This document shows, piece after piece, positions 11,800-21,985 of a stretch of DNA of 64,000 nucleotides (position 1 is the stretch's first letter; the number at the start of each line of letters is the position of its first letter). The translations under genes were made by a program, and so were the position numbers. The notes under the pieces were generated by a model. It saw nothing but the letters and a program-made list of their open reading frames with translations, was not told where the DNA came from and made no database searches. This stretch comes from Plantago major (Eukaryota; Streptophyta; Magnoliopsida; Lamiales; Plantaginaceae), in contig CM048844.1 of the NCBI GenBank assembly GCA_026545765.1, positions 58,748,932 to 58,812,931 on the forward strand, given 5' to 3'.

Positions 11800-13035
11800 T
11801 CTAGAGCACAAGGAAACGGATCAGAAAACGATGTTGTTGTCGTCCGAGAATTTGTTTATTTATCTTATTAAGTTCCATTGTCCGAAGAAACCCTACTTTA
11901 TTGGGTGTTCCTAGAGGTCTTTGCCATTACCTATTGGCACCTAGCTTGGCACACAAGTTCGTGCCACAAGGCCATTCTACATGCCAATTGGCACTGCAAT
12001 CTACCCTATAAGGCATGGTAACAAGGATCTGAACAAGTCTACTGGAACTATAATCCACCATATATGGCACATTCACAGGGCAAGGTTACAAGTCATATCT
12101 AAAAACTAGCACCATACTTCAACTACGGAAAGCATGCAATACTAAAGTCTCTAACATTCAACATACGGAATATTACTTGGCCAAAAAAAAAAAAAATCCT
12201 ATCTATACACCATATGAGCATGGAAATTCCGCAAGGCATGTACACATTTGAAGCAGAAAAACATTCTGTCCGAAATTAAAGAAGACAAGATTTAGTTACT
12301 TGACAAGGTAACTGGAGAAGAGTGGACGAACGATGAAGTTTTGCTTGCTCTCCGAAGGTGACTGCCCGGATCTTTAGATTGTTCACTGCAAATTTTTGTT
12401 CGCTCGGAATTTGGTTATTTGTTCGGATTGCTTAGGATTGCTCTGAATTCGATTTGGCTAAGGTTTGAAAAGGATAGATCTGACAACTATTTATAGAGGG
12501 ATAATTGGGGAAGACGAAGCGTCGCATCACTTGGATTTAAACCCCAGCCGCTGATCATTCCAATCCAACGGTTGCGTCGGTTCACATTTGGCGAAATTAC
12601 ATCATGCCCCATTAAATTTATTTTGGAAATTCTCCACTACGTCGGGATTATCACTTATGGGCTGGACGGACGACTTATTGGGCCTCTTGGATCACTATTC
12701 ATCGGCCCAGGTGGACCAGTTCACATATCCAGCCCAACGGATTACTTATTATACACTCTTCCACAAGAGAATTCTTTACATCCTAAAACCGTACTCGGAT
12801 TTCGATATATCTCGGATACAAATACCTTTTCCTTCTACAGTCCGAGATTTTTCGTAACTCGGACTGTAGAACGAAAATGGAGGGGAGAGATATATTGAAT
12901 TCCTGGAACACGGATACGGATTTGTAACTATGAAAAGAAGGGATTTTCTCCCTCACATTTAACGATTACGACACACTCCTAAACATACTTGTTCCTTTAC
13001 TTATAGTTCCACAACTATTTTTTACTAAGATACTT
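11800..13035. other. Promoter/leader region of the antisense gene and 3' region of the element
   Basis: No recognisable coding sequence on either strand. Read on the minus strand, 12487 down to 11800 would be a ~690-bp transcribed leader or intron before the antisense gene. An A-run lies at 12183-12196. The open frames around 12.57-12.90 kb resemble no known protein. Confidence 0.5.
12487..12496 (-). promoter_or_regulatory. TATA box for the antisense gene
   Basis: The minus strand reads CTATAAATAG, a textbook plant TATA box. It lies about 690 bp before the proposed ATG of the antisense gene and points toward it. The site suggests the antisense gene has its own promoter independent of the LTR. 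Confidence 0.5.
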
Positions 13036-13049
13036 GGAAACTGGGGGGA
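13036..13049 (+). other. Polypurine tract
   Basis: GGAAACTGGGGGGA, almost pure purine, lies four bases before the 3' LTR. It is the expected primer site for plus-strand cDNA synthesis. Confidence 0.8.
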
Positions 13050-13053
13050 CATA

Positions 13054-13951
13054 TATTGTTACGGATATATGTCCAATCCGTTAAGGGCGCCATAGAGTGT
13101 GTCCTAGAGCGCATCAAGGATAAAATAGCCAATTCAGTACTTATCCGATCTTGGCTAGTCCGCCTTGAGGAAAGCCTTCCGGGCCAATCAATATGTTCAA
13201 GTCAATACACCTCTTCAGCTGGTCCGACCTAGATAGGTACACGACTTCCGAACCTGACATGAGGTCACATGGTCTCACCAAGTACCACACACTGTCAGTC
13301 CTAGGATGCCAAACGGACCGGACGAGATAAACTCGGATGCCACCTTAACAATAAGATCAAACGTATACACTGGAACCTCCAAGATACTTCCGAGCAGCTA
13401 GTATCTCGGACCGTCACTGAGCTACCTAGGAATAGACCAACTCAACAGAGATCGGATCATTTCAAAAGGTCTCACACGGACCATCATCGGGAATAGTACT
13501 CTGAGGGGTAAAAGCACCAACAATACCCTCCCAGGCCCATCAAATAGCATTGGACCCTCACTTACTATTGGGCCATGGGCCAAGGGAGCATTGTTGTCCA
13601 AATCCTAAACATACACTTGGCATCATCTTATGAACCTCTTCATAAGTACATGATAACTATAAATATAGCACAAGGTCTAAGACCTTAAGGTAAGTAAAAA
13701 GGCTCAAGTATTTTTGACATTACAACCTTCCTCATAACTACTACATTGAGAGCCTTCCTCTCTCTCTTGAGTAAAGTCTCTTCCCAGTTTGACATCCAGC
13801 AAACCGGGTTACCTATCTAACCCCCCGCACTTAGTCTTTTCAGGTGTTCCAACTCTGACTAAGTCACCAGGGCGGACTTCAAGTTGTAGGCGGACCTTAG
13901 ATTAGGGACTCGTAGTGGTTTAGTTAGTGTTTAAGGCTCAACCCCTCAACA
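13054..13951 (+). repeat. 3' LTR of the Tat-type element
   Basis: About 898 bp, collinear with 465-1368. It begins TATTGTTACGG, so the terminal TG has become TA, and ends CTCAACA. The TATA box is at 13658-13665. Differences from the 5' LTR are mainly C/T and G/A, as expected from deamination of methylated cytosine. Confidence 0.93.
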
Positions 13952-14021
13952 AGTGTAATTGCAGATTACTTAGTATAAAAACACTCTGAACCTTAGGTAC
14001 ATGTTCCATGCTTTAGCATAA
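13952..14021 (-). pseudogene. Continuation of antisense copia-type relic copy 1 (leader part)
   Basis: Reverse-complemented, this matches the leader of the sense relic around 19430-19475, including TTCAGAGTGTT and TAATCTGC. It begins with the AGTGT duplication of the Tat element (13952-13956) and ends with the 9-bp MULE target duplication TTAGCATAA (14013-14021). It is therefore a 70-bp strip of target between two insertions. Confidence 0.75.
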
Positions 14022-14104
14022 GGGAAAATTACAGCTACTCTCCCTACAATGACCCCCTATATCAAATAAGTCCCCGAAATTAAAACAATAACACATTAGC
14101 CCTT
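14022..14104 (+). repeat. MULE left terminal inverted repeat
   Basis: Pairs with 19072-19154. The shared blocks are CTCCCTACAA near the tip and CAATAACACATTAG(C/T)CC at the inner end, with scattered differences between. Confidence 0.85.
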
Positions 14105-14406
14105 TTTTCATTATCTGAGTTGACCAGCATTTTTTTGATTTTCCACGTGGATAATGAGAAGATGACATGGAAATTGTGAGACTTGGGCGGGAAGGAGTTG
14201 GGCAATTAGGGTAAAAGGGTTAATGTGAAATTGGGGATTCACACCATACTTCATCTTCACCATTGTCTCATCTGCTCAATCTCACCACCGGAAACAATCA
14301 AAATTCGGCCTTCTAAAATACCGTTTACATACGTACATCTTCCATTCATCGATCGCGGCGGGTTGGTGGTTGCCGGATTGCTTGATTTCGTCAAGAAAAC
14401 CCGACT
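14105..14406 (+). other. MULE 5' subterminal region
   Basis: About 300 bp between the left inverted repeat and the transposase start. It presumably holds the promoter and 5' leader. I see no convincing TATA box or coding sequence. Confidence 0.45.
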
Positions 14407-17400
14407 ATGGCGAGTGGTAAGTTTTTCAAATTTTTGAACTTTACATGTGTTTAAGATTGCATGGTTAGTGATTATATTGATTGTTTTGATGGAAATTATC
14501 CATGGTATGCATCGATTGATTGAAACTGGACAGAAAAACCCTAGCTTTGGCGATTTTAATTATTTTTTCAATTTCCAGTTTCGAAATAGTTTGTTGTTGG
14601 TTTGAACTTCGTACTCTTTATTTTTGTTTCACAGGTGATCTATTCAACATAAGGATAAAGTTTGGCAGGGATGAATATGTGGTGCCTCAAATAGCACATC
14701 ACAGGTATAACTACTCGAAACTGTTGAGAACTGTTATGACTGAAGTTTTAGATGATGTCCCTTCACAAAATACCCTGTTCTTTACAATGAAATTTGACGT
14801 TGAGGATTCAATGGAGCTGTTTGAGTGTTTAACTGATAGAGATGTTGAGATTATGTTCAAGAGAAACTGGAACAGAAAAGAAGTTGACTTGTATATTGAA
14901 ACTGATGACATTGCTCCATTAGCTGTTGATAGGAGCAAGCAAAATGTTAAGTCTGCAGACATTGATGAATCCTATCACCCCCCCTACTAAAGAAGGTATC
15001 ACTGAAACATGTGATCAGAGAACAAGAGCATTTAGGTTTAGGAGAGCTAAAGGTGCCAATTTACCTAGGTACACAGGTCCACCTAGATATGTCAATTTAA
15101 CTGAGGATTGTAGTGATGAAGATGAAGATGAAAATGAAAATCCCCCTGTCCAAGAGAAAACTCCCTCCCATGTCCAAGATAAACCTCCATCCCCTATCCA
15201 AGAACAACCCACCCCACCAATTGATGTTGATGTTGATGTTACACCCCCCTCCCCTGTTGAAGAACAACCCACCTCACCCATTGCTGAGAAAGTTTCATCT
15301 CCTGAAAAATGTACACCCCCCTCCACTGAGAAAGAGAAATCTCCATACATTCCATACATTCCTCACTCTCCCATTACTTCCCCTGCCATTACTTCCCCTA
15401 TGCCAAATTATGTTAATTTGTCTCAATTCATGAATGATAATGATTTTGAGAACTTCTTGTACACTTCAACAAACCCTGAACAACTTGCTAATGAGCCTAT
15501 GACTAATGAGCCTCCTCCAAATGAGACTGATGAGACTGATTCTGATATTGATGATTGTGAAGATTTTTGTCCCAAATCTGTATACTTGCATGATTCAGAG
15601 GATGAGGCCATAGGGTTTAAGAGGCTTCCAGTTGATAATAAGTCCAATGATGACTTTTCTGATGATTCTGATTCTGATCATGAGACCCAAGGAGGTGATG
15701 AGTATGTACCTGAGACTGCAAGTCATAACTCTGATGATGACTATGCATATGATGAGGCAGTTGAGAGTGATCATGGTGTTCAAGATGAGTTTCATGTGGG
15801 TGAGGAGCAGTGGGACATGGAGTTCAATGTAGGTGACATGTTCATTAGTAAAAAAGAACTAATGAAAAGGTGTAAGGAATATGCACTTAGGATAGGTTTT
15901 GAAATGAAAAGACAAAAGAATGATGCAGTTAGGTATACTGTTTACTGTGGTGCCAAGGAATGCAAGTGGAGGCTACATGCATCTGTCTTGGATGATAACA
16001 AGACATTTGCAGTCAAGACTTATAATGGTGGTCACAGATGCATTAGGAAGGTGAATAACAAGGAGGCTGATTCTAACTGGTTGGCTAGTAAGATTACTGC
16101 AGAGTTAGTGAAGAATCCCAAGCTTGAGGCTAAGGGGTTGGTAAAATGGGTTCAAGATCATCTGGGGGTCACAGTCCCCTACATGAGAGTTTATAGGGCT
16201 AAACAGAAGGCAATAGAAATGCTTGGTGGGGATCCTGTGGAGGCTTATAGGCTAATTCCCAAATATGAGGAGATGATACTAAGAACTAATCCAGGTAGCA
16301 CAGTAGGATTTGTTAAGACTACCTTTGTTGATAAGCCTCCTCAATTTAAAAGGTTTTTTGTTGGCCTTGAAGAACTCAAGAGGGGATTTCTTAGTGGATG
16401 TAGCCCATTCTTGTTTTTTGATGGGTGTCATTTACGGGGAAGATTTGGGGGTATTTTAGTCAGTGCAGTTGGCACAGATGCAGATGGTGGTATATTCCCT
16501 GTAGCCTATGCAGTTGTGGAGAGTGAATGTAAAGAAAGTTGGGGATTCTTTCTTACTTTCTTGAAGCACATGTTAGGACCTTGGGACCAAAGTTGGCATT
16601 TCATGGCAGATAGAGAGAAGGTATAATTAGTTATGTTGCCCTTCCATTTAACTGGTATATAATCATGTTTAATATGTACTTTTCTAATACATTTTGTTTT
16701 CTCATTGTGTGAAAGGGCTTGATTGAAGTGGTTAAGGACATAGCTCCAGAAGTTACCAATAGAAAGTGTGCTAAGCACATATATGAGAACTTTAAGAGCA
16801 AGTGGCCAAGTGGTGATTTGAGAAGATACTTCTGGCAAGCTGTTACATCATTTACTCATTATGGGTTCAACAAGGCCATGAAAAAGATCCATGATGGTAA
16901 TTTCTCCTGCCCTAACCTTAATTCTTGTCATGCTACTTTTGTCATGTGCTATAATATAAGATGAATGAATCATTTTTGCTATTATTTACAGGAAATATTG
17001 CTGCATATAACTATTTGATGGCTATTGAGACTGGGCTGTGGGCTAGACATGCATATGACCCATCCCCTAAGATAGAACATTGTACAAATAATTGTAGTGA
17101 ATCATTTAACTCTTGGGTTGAACCAGTTAGGAGTTATTCCATCCTGAACATACTTGAGGGGTTGAGAACACAGATAATGAGAAGAATTACTGTGAGGAGA
17201 CAAAAGGGTGTGAGGAACAAAGTCATTATGATGCCTAGAGTAATGTTTAAAATGAATGAATCACTGCAACAATCAAGAAGGTGTTCTCTTGTTTCTGAGA
17301 CTGGCATGAGGTTTGAAGTACAAGACATTAGCTTTAGGTTTCTGGTGAATCTTGCTACTGGTAGTTGTGACTGTAGGAGATGGGATATATCAGGCATCCC

Positions 17401-18025
17401 TTGTAGGCATGCCTGGGTGGAAATCAACCATATGAGGTTACAAGGTGAAAATTTCTTGTCTCCCAACCACACTAAGGCAGCCTATGTTAGAGCTTATGAG
17501 GTGATGATTCAACCTATTCCCCAATATAACTTCTGGCCTTCGGACTTGAATGATGATGAGTGTGGACCTCCTGAGATTAAGAGAAAGAGAGGTAGGCCAC
17601 ATGTTACTAGGATCAGACATCCTTCTGAGCCAGGTGCCAAGGGTACTAAGAAGAAGTCCTCCCTTGGTAGTAACCTGAAGAAGTTAATGGTGTGTACATT
17701 ATGCAGGCAAGTTGGACATAACAAGACTAAATGTCCACTCCTGAATAATGCAGGCTCTTCTAGTCAGGTAAATATGTATGCAATTACTTATTATAACTTG
17801 TTGTATATTGAAGTGAAGTATTTACTTACTTTTTTCCTCTTTCATTGTTATATATGATAGGTAGCAGGAGCATCACAATCTCAGGCATCACAGCCTGAAG
17901 CTTCACAAGGTCAGTCACAGTCACAACCTCAAGCTAGTACCAAAAATGCATTCAAAAGAAAGGCAGGAGAAGGCAGGAAGAAGAACAAAAAATCAAGAAA
18001 GGCAGGTTGTTCACTAGATGTTTAA
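14407..18025 (+). pseudogene. MULE transposase (MURA/MuDR-type), five exons, one frameshift
   Basis: DDE-type transposase that cuts and joins the MULE ends. Exons inferred from splice signals and frame are 14407-14416, 14635-16620, 16716-16896, 16992-17767 and 17861-18025, about 1038 codons. Exon 1 gives MASG and exon 2 continues DLFNIRIKFGRDEYVVP, a PB1-like N-terminal region. A long acidic, Pro-rich stretch follows, then the MuDR-type zinc region (YTVYCGAKECKWRLHAS, GGHRC). The MULE core has Asp in FFDGCHLRGRFGG, Asp in FMADREK and Glu in NNCSESFNSW. A SWIM finger CDCRRWDISGIPCRHAW, an AT-hook-like KRKRGRPH and a CCHC knuckle CTLCRQVGHNKTKC follow. A run of seven C at 14979-14985 puts the N-terminal part out of frame with the rest (one base too many). 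Otherwise it is open. Confidence 0.87.
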
Positions 18026-18279
18026 GGGTTGTTCAGTACTAGTTTAAATTTATATTCGTTCTCTTATGGTGGATTTTTTGAATGAAACTGCAAGTACTCT
18101 GTTTTGGTTCAGCTCTGTTTTGGTTCAGCTATGGTGCTTATATTTTTTATATTTTGTCATGTTTATGACATACTCTTCTCATGTAATGGTACTCAACATT
18201 TCTTTTGATGGGAAGTAGTTTATTTCATACTTAGAGAATCTATTACATAAGATCATTACATAGCATTACATTACATATT

Positions 18280-18681
18280 CTAACCATTCTGCCTACCAAG
18301 TGCCATAATACCAAGGGCTGCCAATAGCTTGTTCATGTTGTTCTCCTCTGCATGAAGCCTTGCATTTTGCTGATTTCCTTCAATCATCTGTCTCAAAAGC
18401 CTATTAGTATTCACTTGTTCTTCTTGCAATGCTTGGTTTGATTCAAGCAACCTTCTAAGCAACATATTTGTGGTGTTCTCTCCTGTCTCCTTTGAATCTG
18501 CTTCTTCTTCCTCCTCTTGTTCAGCCCAATGAGAAAATATATGGACAGGACACCTATTGTACATTCTCCCGGGATTGACGTTAGATCGAGATTTCCATAA
18601 TTGTGTCTTCTTGCCACACTTAACACAAAATTCTTCTCTCCCATGAGTGAATGCTCCAGAACTCTGACTTGATGAAGCCAT
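18280..18681 (-). CDS. GRF-type zinc-finger protein encoded by the MULE, convergent to the transposase
   Basis: About 133 residues starting MASSSQSSG (ATG complement at 18679-18681). An ATG 18 bases further upstream is also in frame. The N-terminal half holds FCVKCGKKTQLW...NPGRMYNRCP followed by FSHWAEQEE, which fits the GRF zinc finger (CxxC, then NPGR and an aromatic FxW end), a nucleic-acid-binding fold. The C-terminal half is acidic then helical, with LLRRLLESNQALQEEQ and LLRQMIEGNQQ repeats suggesting a coiled coil. It is open with no lesion. It ends 255 bp from the transposase stop on the other strand, an arrangement like mudrB beside mudrA. Role unknown; DNA binding or counter-silencing are possibilities. 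Confidence 0.7.
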   Translation of the reverse strand: MASSSQSSGAFTHGREEFCVKCGKKTQLWKSRSNVNPGRMYNRCPVHIFSHWAEQEEEEEADSKETGENTTNMLLRRLLESNQALQEEQVNTNRLLRQMIEGNQQNARLHAEENNMNKLLAALGIMALGRQNG

Positions 18682-19071
18682 GATGAAGTGAAACAACAAA
18701 TATCAGATTTGAGGTAGAAGGAAAAGAAAAAAAAACCCCAAAACCCATTTATAAAGCCATTCCAACGGCTAGTTTCTCAGAATTAAGTTTGATACATAAA
18801 TTACAGTTTAGACCCCATCAAATCTATTACATAAAGGACCTCCAACGGCTAGTTTTTCAAACTCAAGCATCATCTTTTAATTACATTTAGGTCCAACAGA
18901 ATATCAATTACATATTAGTCCAACTGCCACCAATTTAACAAAAAGGAAAAATCATTCCCTAAAAAAGAAAAGGAGGAAAATGGTTTTTCTCCTTTTACAC
19001 GTCAGAATAAACATGCCAACTTGGATATTGCCTTTGACTTTCGGACCGTTCCGTAATAGTTCAAACATTGC
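18682..19071. other. MULE 3' subterminal region
   Basis: About 390 bp upstream of the GRF gene (read on the minus strand) and inside the right inverted repeat. It probably holds the GRF gene promoter and leader. The phrase TCCAACGGCTAGTTT(C/T)TCA occurs twice (18761 and 18841), a short direct repeat about 80 bp apart. Confidence 0.45.
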
Positions 19072-19154
19072 AGGGACTAATGTGTTATTGAATTAATTCC
19101 GGGGATGAAACTGTAATTAGGGACTTTTGTAGGGAGTGTATATGAAATTCGCCC
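19072..19154 (-). repeat. MULE right terminal inverted repeat
   Basis: Reverse complement of the left end with scattered differences. The outer tip is GGGCGAATTTC on the minus strand. Confidence 0.85.
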
Positions 19155-19503
19155 TTAGCTTAAAGAACTTCAAAACTCTCGTAGTTAGTTTTTTCAACTT
19201 TTTGGTGCGCCGGTCTGACATAGACCGTGCCGTCAGGGAGTGATCAGAGTAGCGGAAGACTTTGTATTTAGAGTGTCATGCTGAGTTTTTAGTAAAGAAT
19301 GTACAATTAACTAATCCTTCAACTAATCCACTCTGTCCTGCTCTCAGGAATTGAGTTCACTAAGTCAGTTTGAGTTCCGTTACAAGCTATCCTTAGCTAA
19401 GTCCTTTAACCCACTGAACCTAGATCTATTGTTCAGAGTGTTATAGGACTATGTAATCTGCGGTTACATTTGGTTGATGTGTGTTAAGTAAACTTTAAGC
19501 AGG
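19155..19503 (+). other. Head-to-head leader regions of two copia-type relics
   Basis: 19155-19163 is the right 9-bp MULE duplication. Up to about 19185 the sequence is still the antisense relic. From about 19370 onward the same leader appears in sense orientation (TTCAGAGTGTT at 19431, TAATCTGCGG at 19456), running into the gag start at 19504. Between them are about 180 bp of unassigned sequence. No LTR boundary is evident. Confidence 0.55.
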
Positions 19504-20395
19504 ATGGCGTTGAGAGACACTCCAATGCTGGAACCAGAGAACTATGAAAAATGGTTAAACAACATGATGTTTCATCTTGGAGCCACAAGTGATGAAATGA
19601 TCATTGTAATCAGAGATGATCCTGCATTCTTAATCACCAAGTTAGTCCAGTCATTTCCTACTTCTACTAATAAAGATACGGAAAAGGGCAAGGTTACTAT
19701 TGATGAGTAAAAGGACGGACCCGATGGCACCAGGAGGTCCATTACTCCGCCAGGAAGTAAAGATGGAGTACTAGTCAAGGTAGAAAAACTAGTGAATAAT
19801 GTACTGATGAAGAAGCAAAGAGATTCAGACAAGATGGACAAGCAAAAAAACATCATTATCGGATCCACCCTTGGTCCTATACAATGCAAGCTTTGGGGAG
19901 CTAAAACCGATAACGAAGCATGGGATCTAGTGGAAGGTATCTGTGTTAGAACAGCCAAAACGAAACAAAAATAAGCTTGAGATCTTAAAGCTCAAGTTCC
20001 AAAACTTCGAGTAAGATCGCGTTGAAAAGCTTGAAGCTTTGGACTTTCGGTTCACCACTCTAATGAGTGAGATGGATGTTCTTAGTTATAGTGATAGAAA
20101 TTCTGATAATGAAAGAGTTAAGACAATCATCCGAAGCCTAAACCAAAACTGGACTCACACTCAAAATTTCTATTACAATCAGGGAATGCCAAGAGACATG
20201 ACTCCCAGACAATTGTTTTCACATTTGGCTGCGGTCAATTATGAAACAAAACATAGGGAACATACAATAGATGAAGCATCAAAGAATGTTGCACTGTTGA
20301 TGAGTAAAACATCTGAAATGAAGGAATCACACGAGTCAGCAGAAGAACAAGCCTTGGTTGTAAAACATATGTGTGATGGTTCTCGGTAAAAAAAA
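19504..20395 (+). pseudogene. Ty1/copia-type gag relic (copy 2, sense)
   Basis: Capsid-like protein of a copia-type retroelement. It starts MALRDTPMLEPENYEKW, where PENYEKW is the usual first motif of these gag proteins, then MMFHLGATSDEM. After a TAA at 19708-19710 the same frame continues to DNEAWDLVEGICVRTAK. A frameshift near 19975-20038 leads to DFRFTTLMSEMD, ERVKTIIRSLNQNW and MTPRQLFSHLAAV, the UBN2-type core. The frame stops at 20387-20389, next to a run of nine A, where homology to retroelement coding ends. Protease, integrase and RT are absent, so this is a truncated relic. Confidence 0.8.
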
Positions 20396-21256
20396 AATGT
20401 TGTTGAAAGAATGTTTCACTAAGTCCACCAATGTTTATCAAATTTTTAATACCAAACCAAATCCCAAATACACTAAAAAGAATTAGTATAGAAGAAGTTG
20501 ACACGAGAGGTCGGTCTCTCGGGAATAACGATCAATTTGGCAGTTGATTAAACGGTTGTATTCAATATAAAGCAATAAAGTAAACAAATGATTGATTTGT
20601 GTTTTTGAAATAATTATCTAAAGCAAGTAATAATCAAATAGGTGCGCAACAAATATAACGTAAATGACTAACTTGTAATCAATTAATGCAAATATGTAAG
20701 TATAACCTTCACTTTGACAACTCGTTTATATCAGGAATCACACTTACCGATGGATATAGCTGAAGAGTCACACTGGTTACATATCATATACCGAGACGCA
20801 GTCAATACAGATACCCCATGTATACGGTAGTCTAGTAGAAACTGTCACATTGGCTAGATCGACAACAAACCTCAGGCAGACAATCAAGTTATAGACACAA
20901 TTGACTTCTCTTAAACTAGTGCACTGAATATTCATGAATCCATGGTAAACACAAATAAACATGCATCTTAATGAAAACAACAAATGAATGAACGACAATC
21001 ACATAACCAACATTAAAGCTAAAACTATTCCATCATATATAAACGGTGTAATCAAAGATCCCGACTAATCTATACATAAGTAATTTAGCCTAGCATAGTA
21101 ATAAATAAATAAACAAAGTACTGAAAATAATTCATGTTTGAACAACTAAACCGTTAGAAGATAACGAGTGTCGACTCTCCCTATATCTTCATTTGATCTC
21201 TTTAGATTGCTTGTGGTCTTCAATGGTTGTTGATCTTGATCTCCATATTAGGGTTC

Positions 21257-21321
21257 TTCGTTGACGGCTAGGGTTTTGGGGTTTCACTTCCCCGATTACT
21301 AGTTCTCTGTCAAGAGAGCTG
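21257..21321 (+). repeat. Left arm of inverted repeat
   Basis: Contains TTTTGGGGTTTCACTTCCCC and AGAGAGCTG. The reverse complement of 21920-21985 matches with few changes. Confidence 0.75.
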
Positions 21322-21877
21322 CTTTATTTCACGTTTCGCGTGTTGGTAACTGATGTGACAATGAAATATGCGATTTTGCATGCTTTTAGACCCTCGATTT
21401 TGCCCAAGATTCAATATTTGCATCATATTATGGAAATTACCAACTTCTTGCATAGTTTGTAGGTCATGATCGCGTTTTTGAGGAATTGCACGATTTCCGG
21501 TGCCAAAACGTCATATTTAGCCGAAATCGAGGAAATTAAGGAAATACGCTGATTTGGCCGTGGCACGGAGTTCGAGGTGTCAAAACATGTCATGTGACCA
21601 ACCAATGTGAAGATAGAAGATGCTACAACATTGTAGAAGAACACTTTTCGAGGAAACGAAATTACGAAGCCCGAAATCGAAGAATGAAGCCAGACAGAAC
21701 CTGAAGATGTCGAAGATGGCGGTCGACAGGACACCGCAGAAGGCCCATTACAGTGGCCTGTAAATAGTAGTGAGGCAAAATCTTCAGGAAATAGGCATTT
21801 ATGGCCTGTCAGGCTAGAACTCGCCTTTCTAAACCTTCCATAATGATAAGTGGCGGCCAACACTCAGAATTTTTCAG

Positions 21878-21885
21878 TATAAATA
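21878..21885 (+). promoter_or_regulatory. TATA-like box (TATAAATA)
   Basis: TATAAATA lies about 40 bp before the right arm of the inverted repeat. The spacing is like an LTR promoter followed by its R region. No coding sequence follows it. Confidence 0.4.
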
Positions 21886-21919
21886 AGACCCTTGGGGTCT
21901 CATAATCATTCACTACTCC

Positions 21920-21985
21920 CAAAACAGCTCTCCTGAGAGAGAACCAGTCCTCGGGGAAGTGAAACCCCAAAACCGCTGGCCATCA
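21920..21985 (-). repeat. Right arm of inverted repeat
   Basis: Inverted partner of 21257-21321, sharing GGGGAAGTGAAACCCCAAAA (reverse complement in the left arm). Confidence 0.75.

Larger units (their letters stand above)
465..13951 (+). mobile_element. Complete but decayed Tat-lineage Ty3/gypsy LTR retrotransposon, 13.5 kb
   Basis: Two direct LTRs of about 900 bp bound an internal region holding a primer-binding site, one gag-pol frame, a long 3' region with an antisense gene, and a polypurine tract. The domain order is gag, protease, RT, RNase H, a second (archaeal-like) RNase H, then integrase. The extra RNase H after the RT-RNase H module marks the Tat lineage (Ogre, Grande and Retand relatives), and the antisense gene between pol and the 3' LTR fits Grande-like members. 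By eye the LTRs differ at roughly 45 of 900 positions, mostly transitions, so the insertion is not recent. Stops and frameshifts break every coding region. AGTGT flanks both ends. Confidence 0.92.
14022..19154 (+). mobile_element. Mutator-like DNA transposon (MULE), 5.1 kb
   Basis: The ends are inverted repeats: left GGGAAAATTAC and right, reverse-complemented, GGGCGAATTTC. Alignment continues through CTCCCTACAA and AATAACACATTAG for about 83 bp. Directly outside are TTAGCATAA (14013-14021) and TTAGCTTAA (19155-19163), a 9-bp target duplication with one mismatch; 9 bp is the MULE signature. Inside are a spliced transposase on the + strand and a convergent GRF zinc-finger gene on the - strand. 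It sits in the copia-type relic 70 bp from the gypsy element. Confidence 0.93.

Noticed and set aside
12572-12898. Open frame of 108 codons on the + strand
   Set aside because: It overlaps the presumed promoter of the antisense gene, has no recognisable motif, and ends beside the 3' LTR; probably chance.
21423-21863. Minus-strand open frame of 146 codons
   Set aside because: No domain recognised; it lies between the inverted arms upstream of a TATA box on the other strand. Chance frame is more likely.
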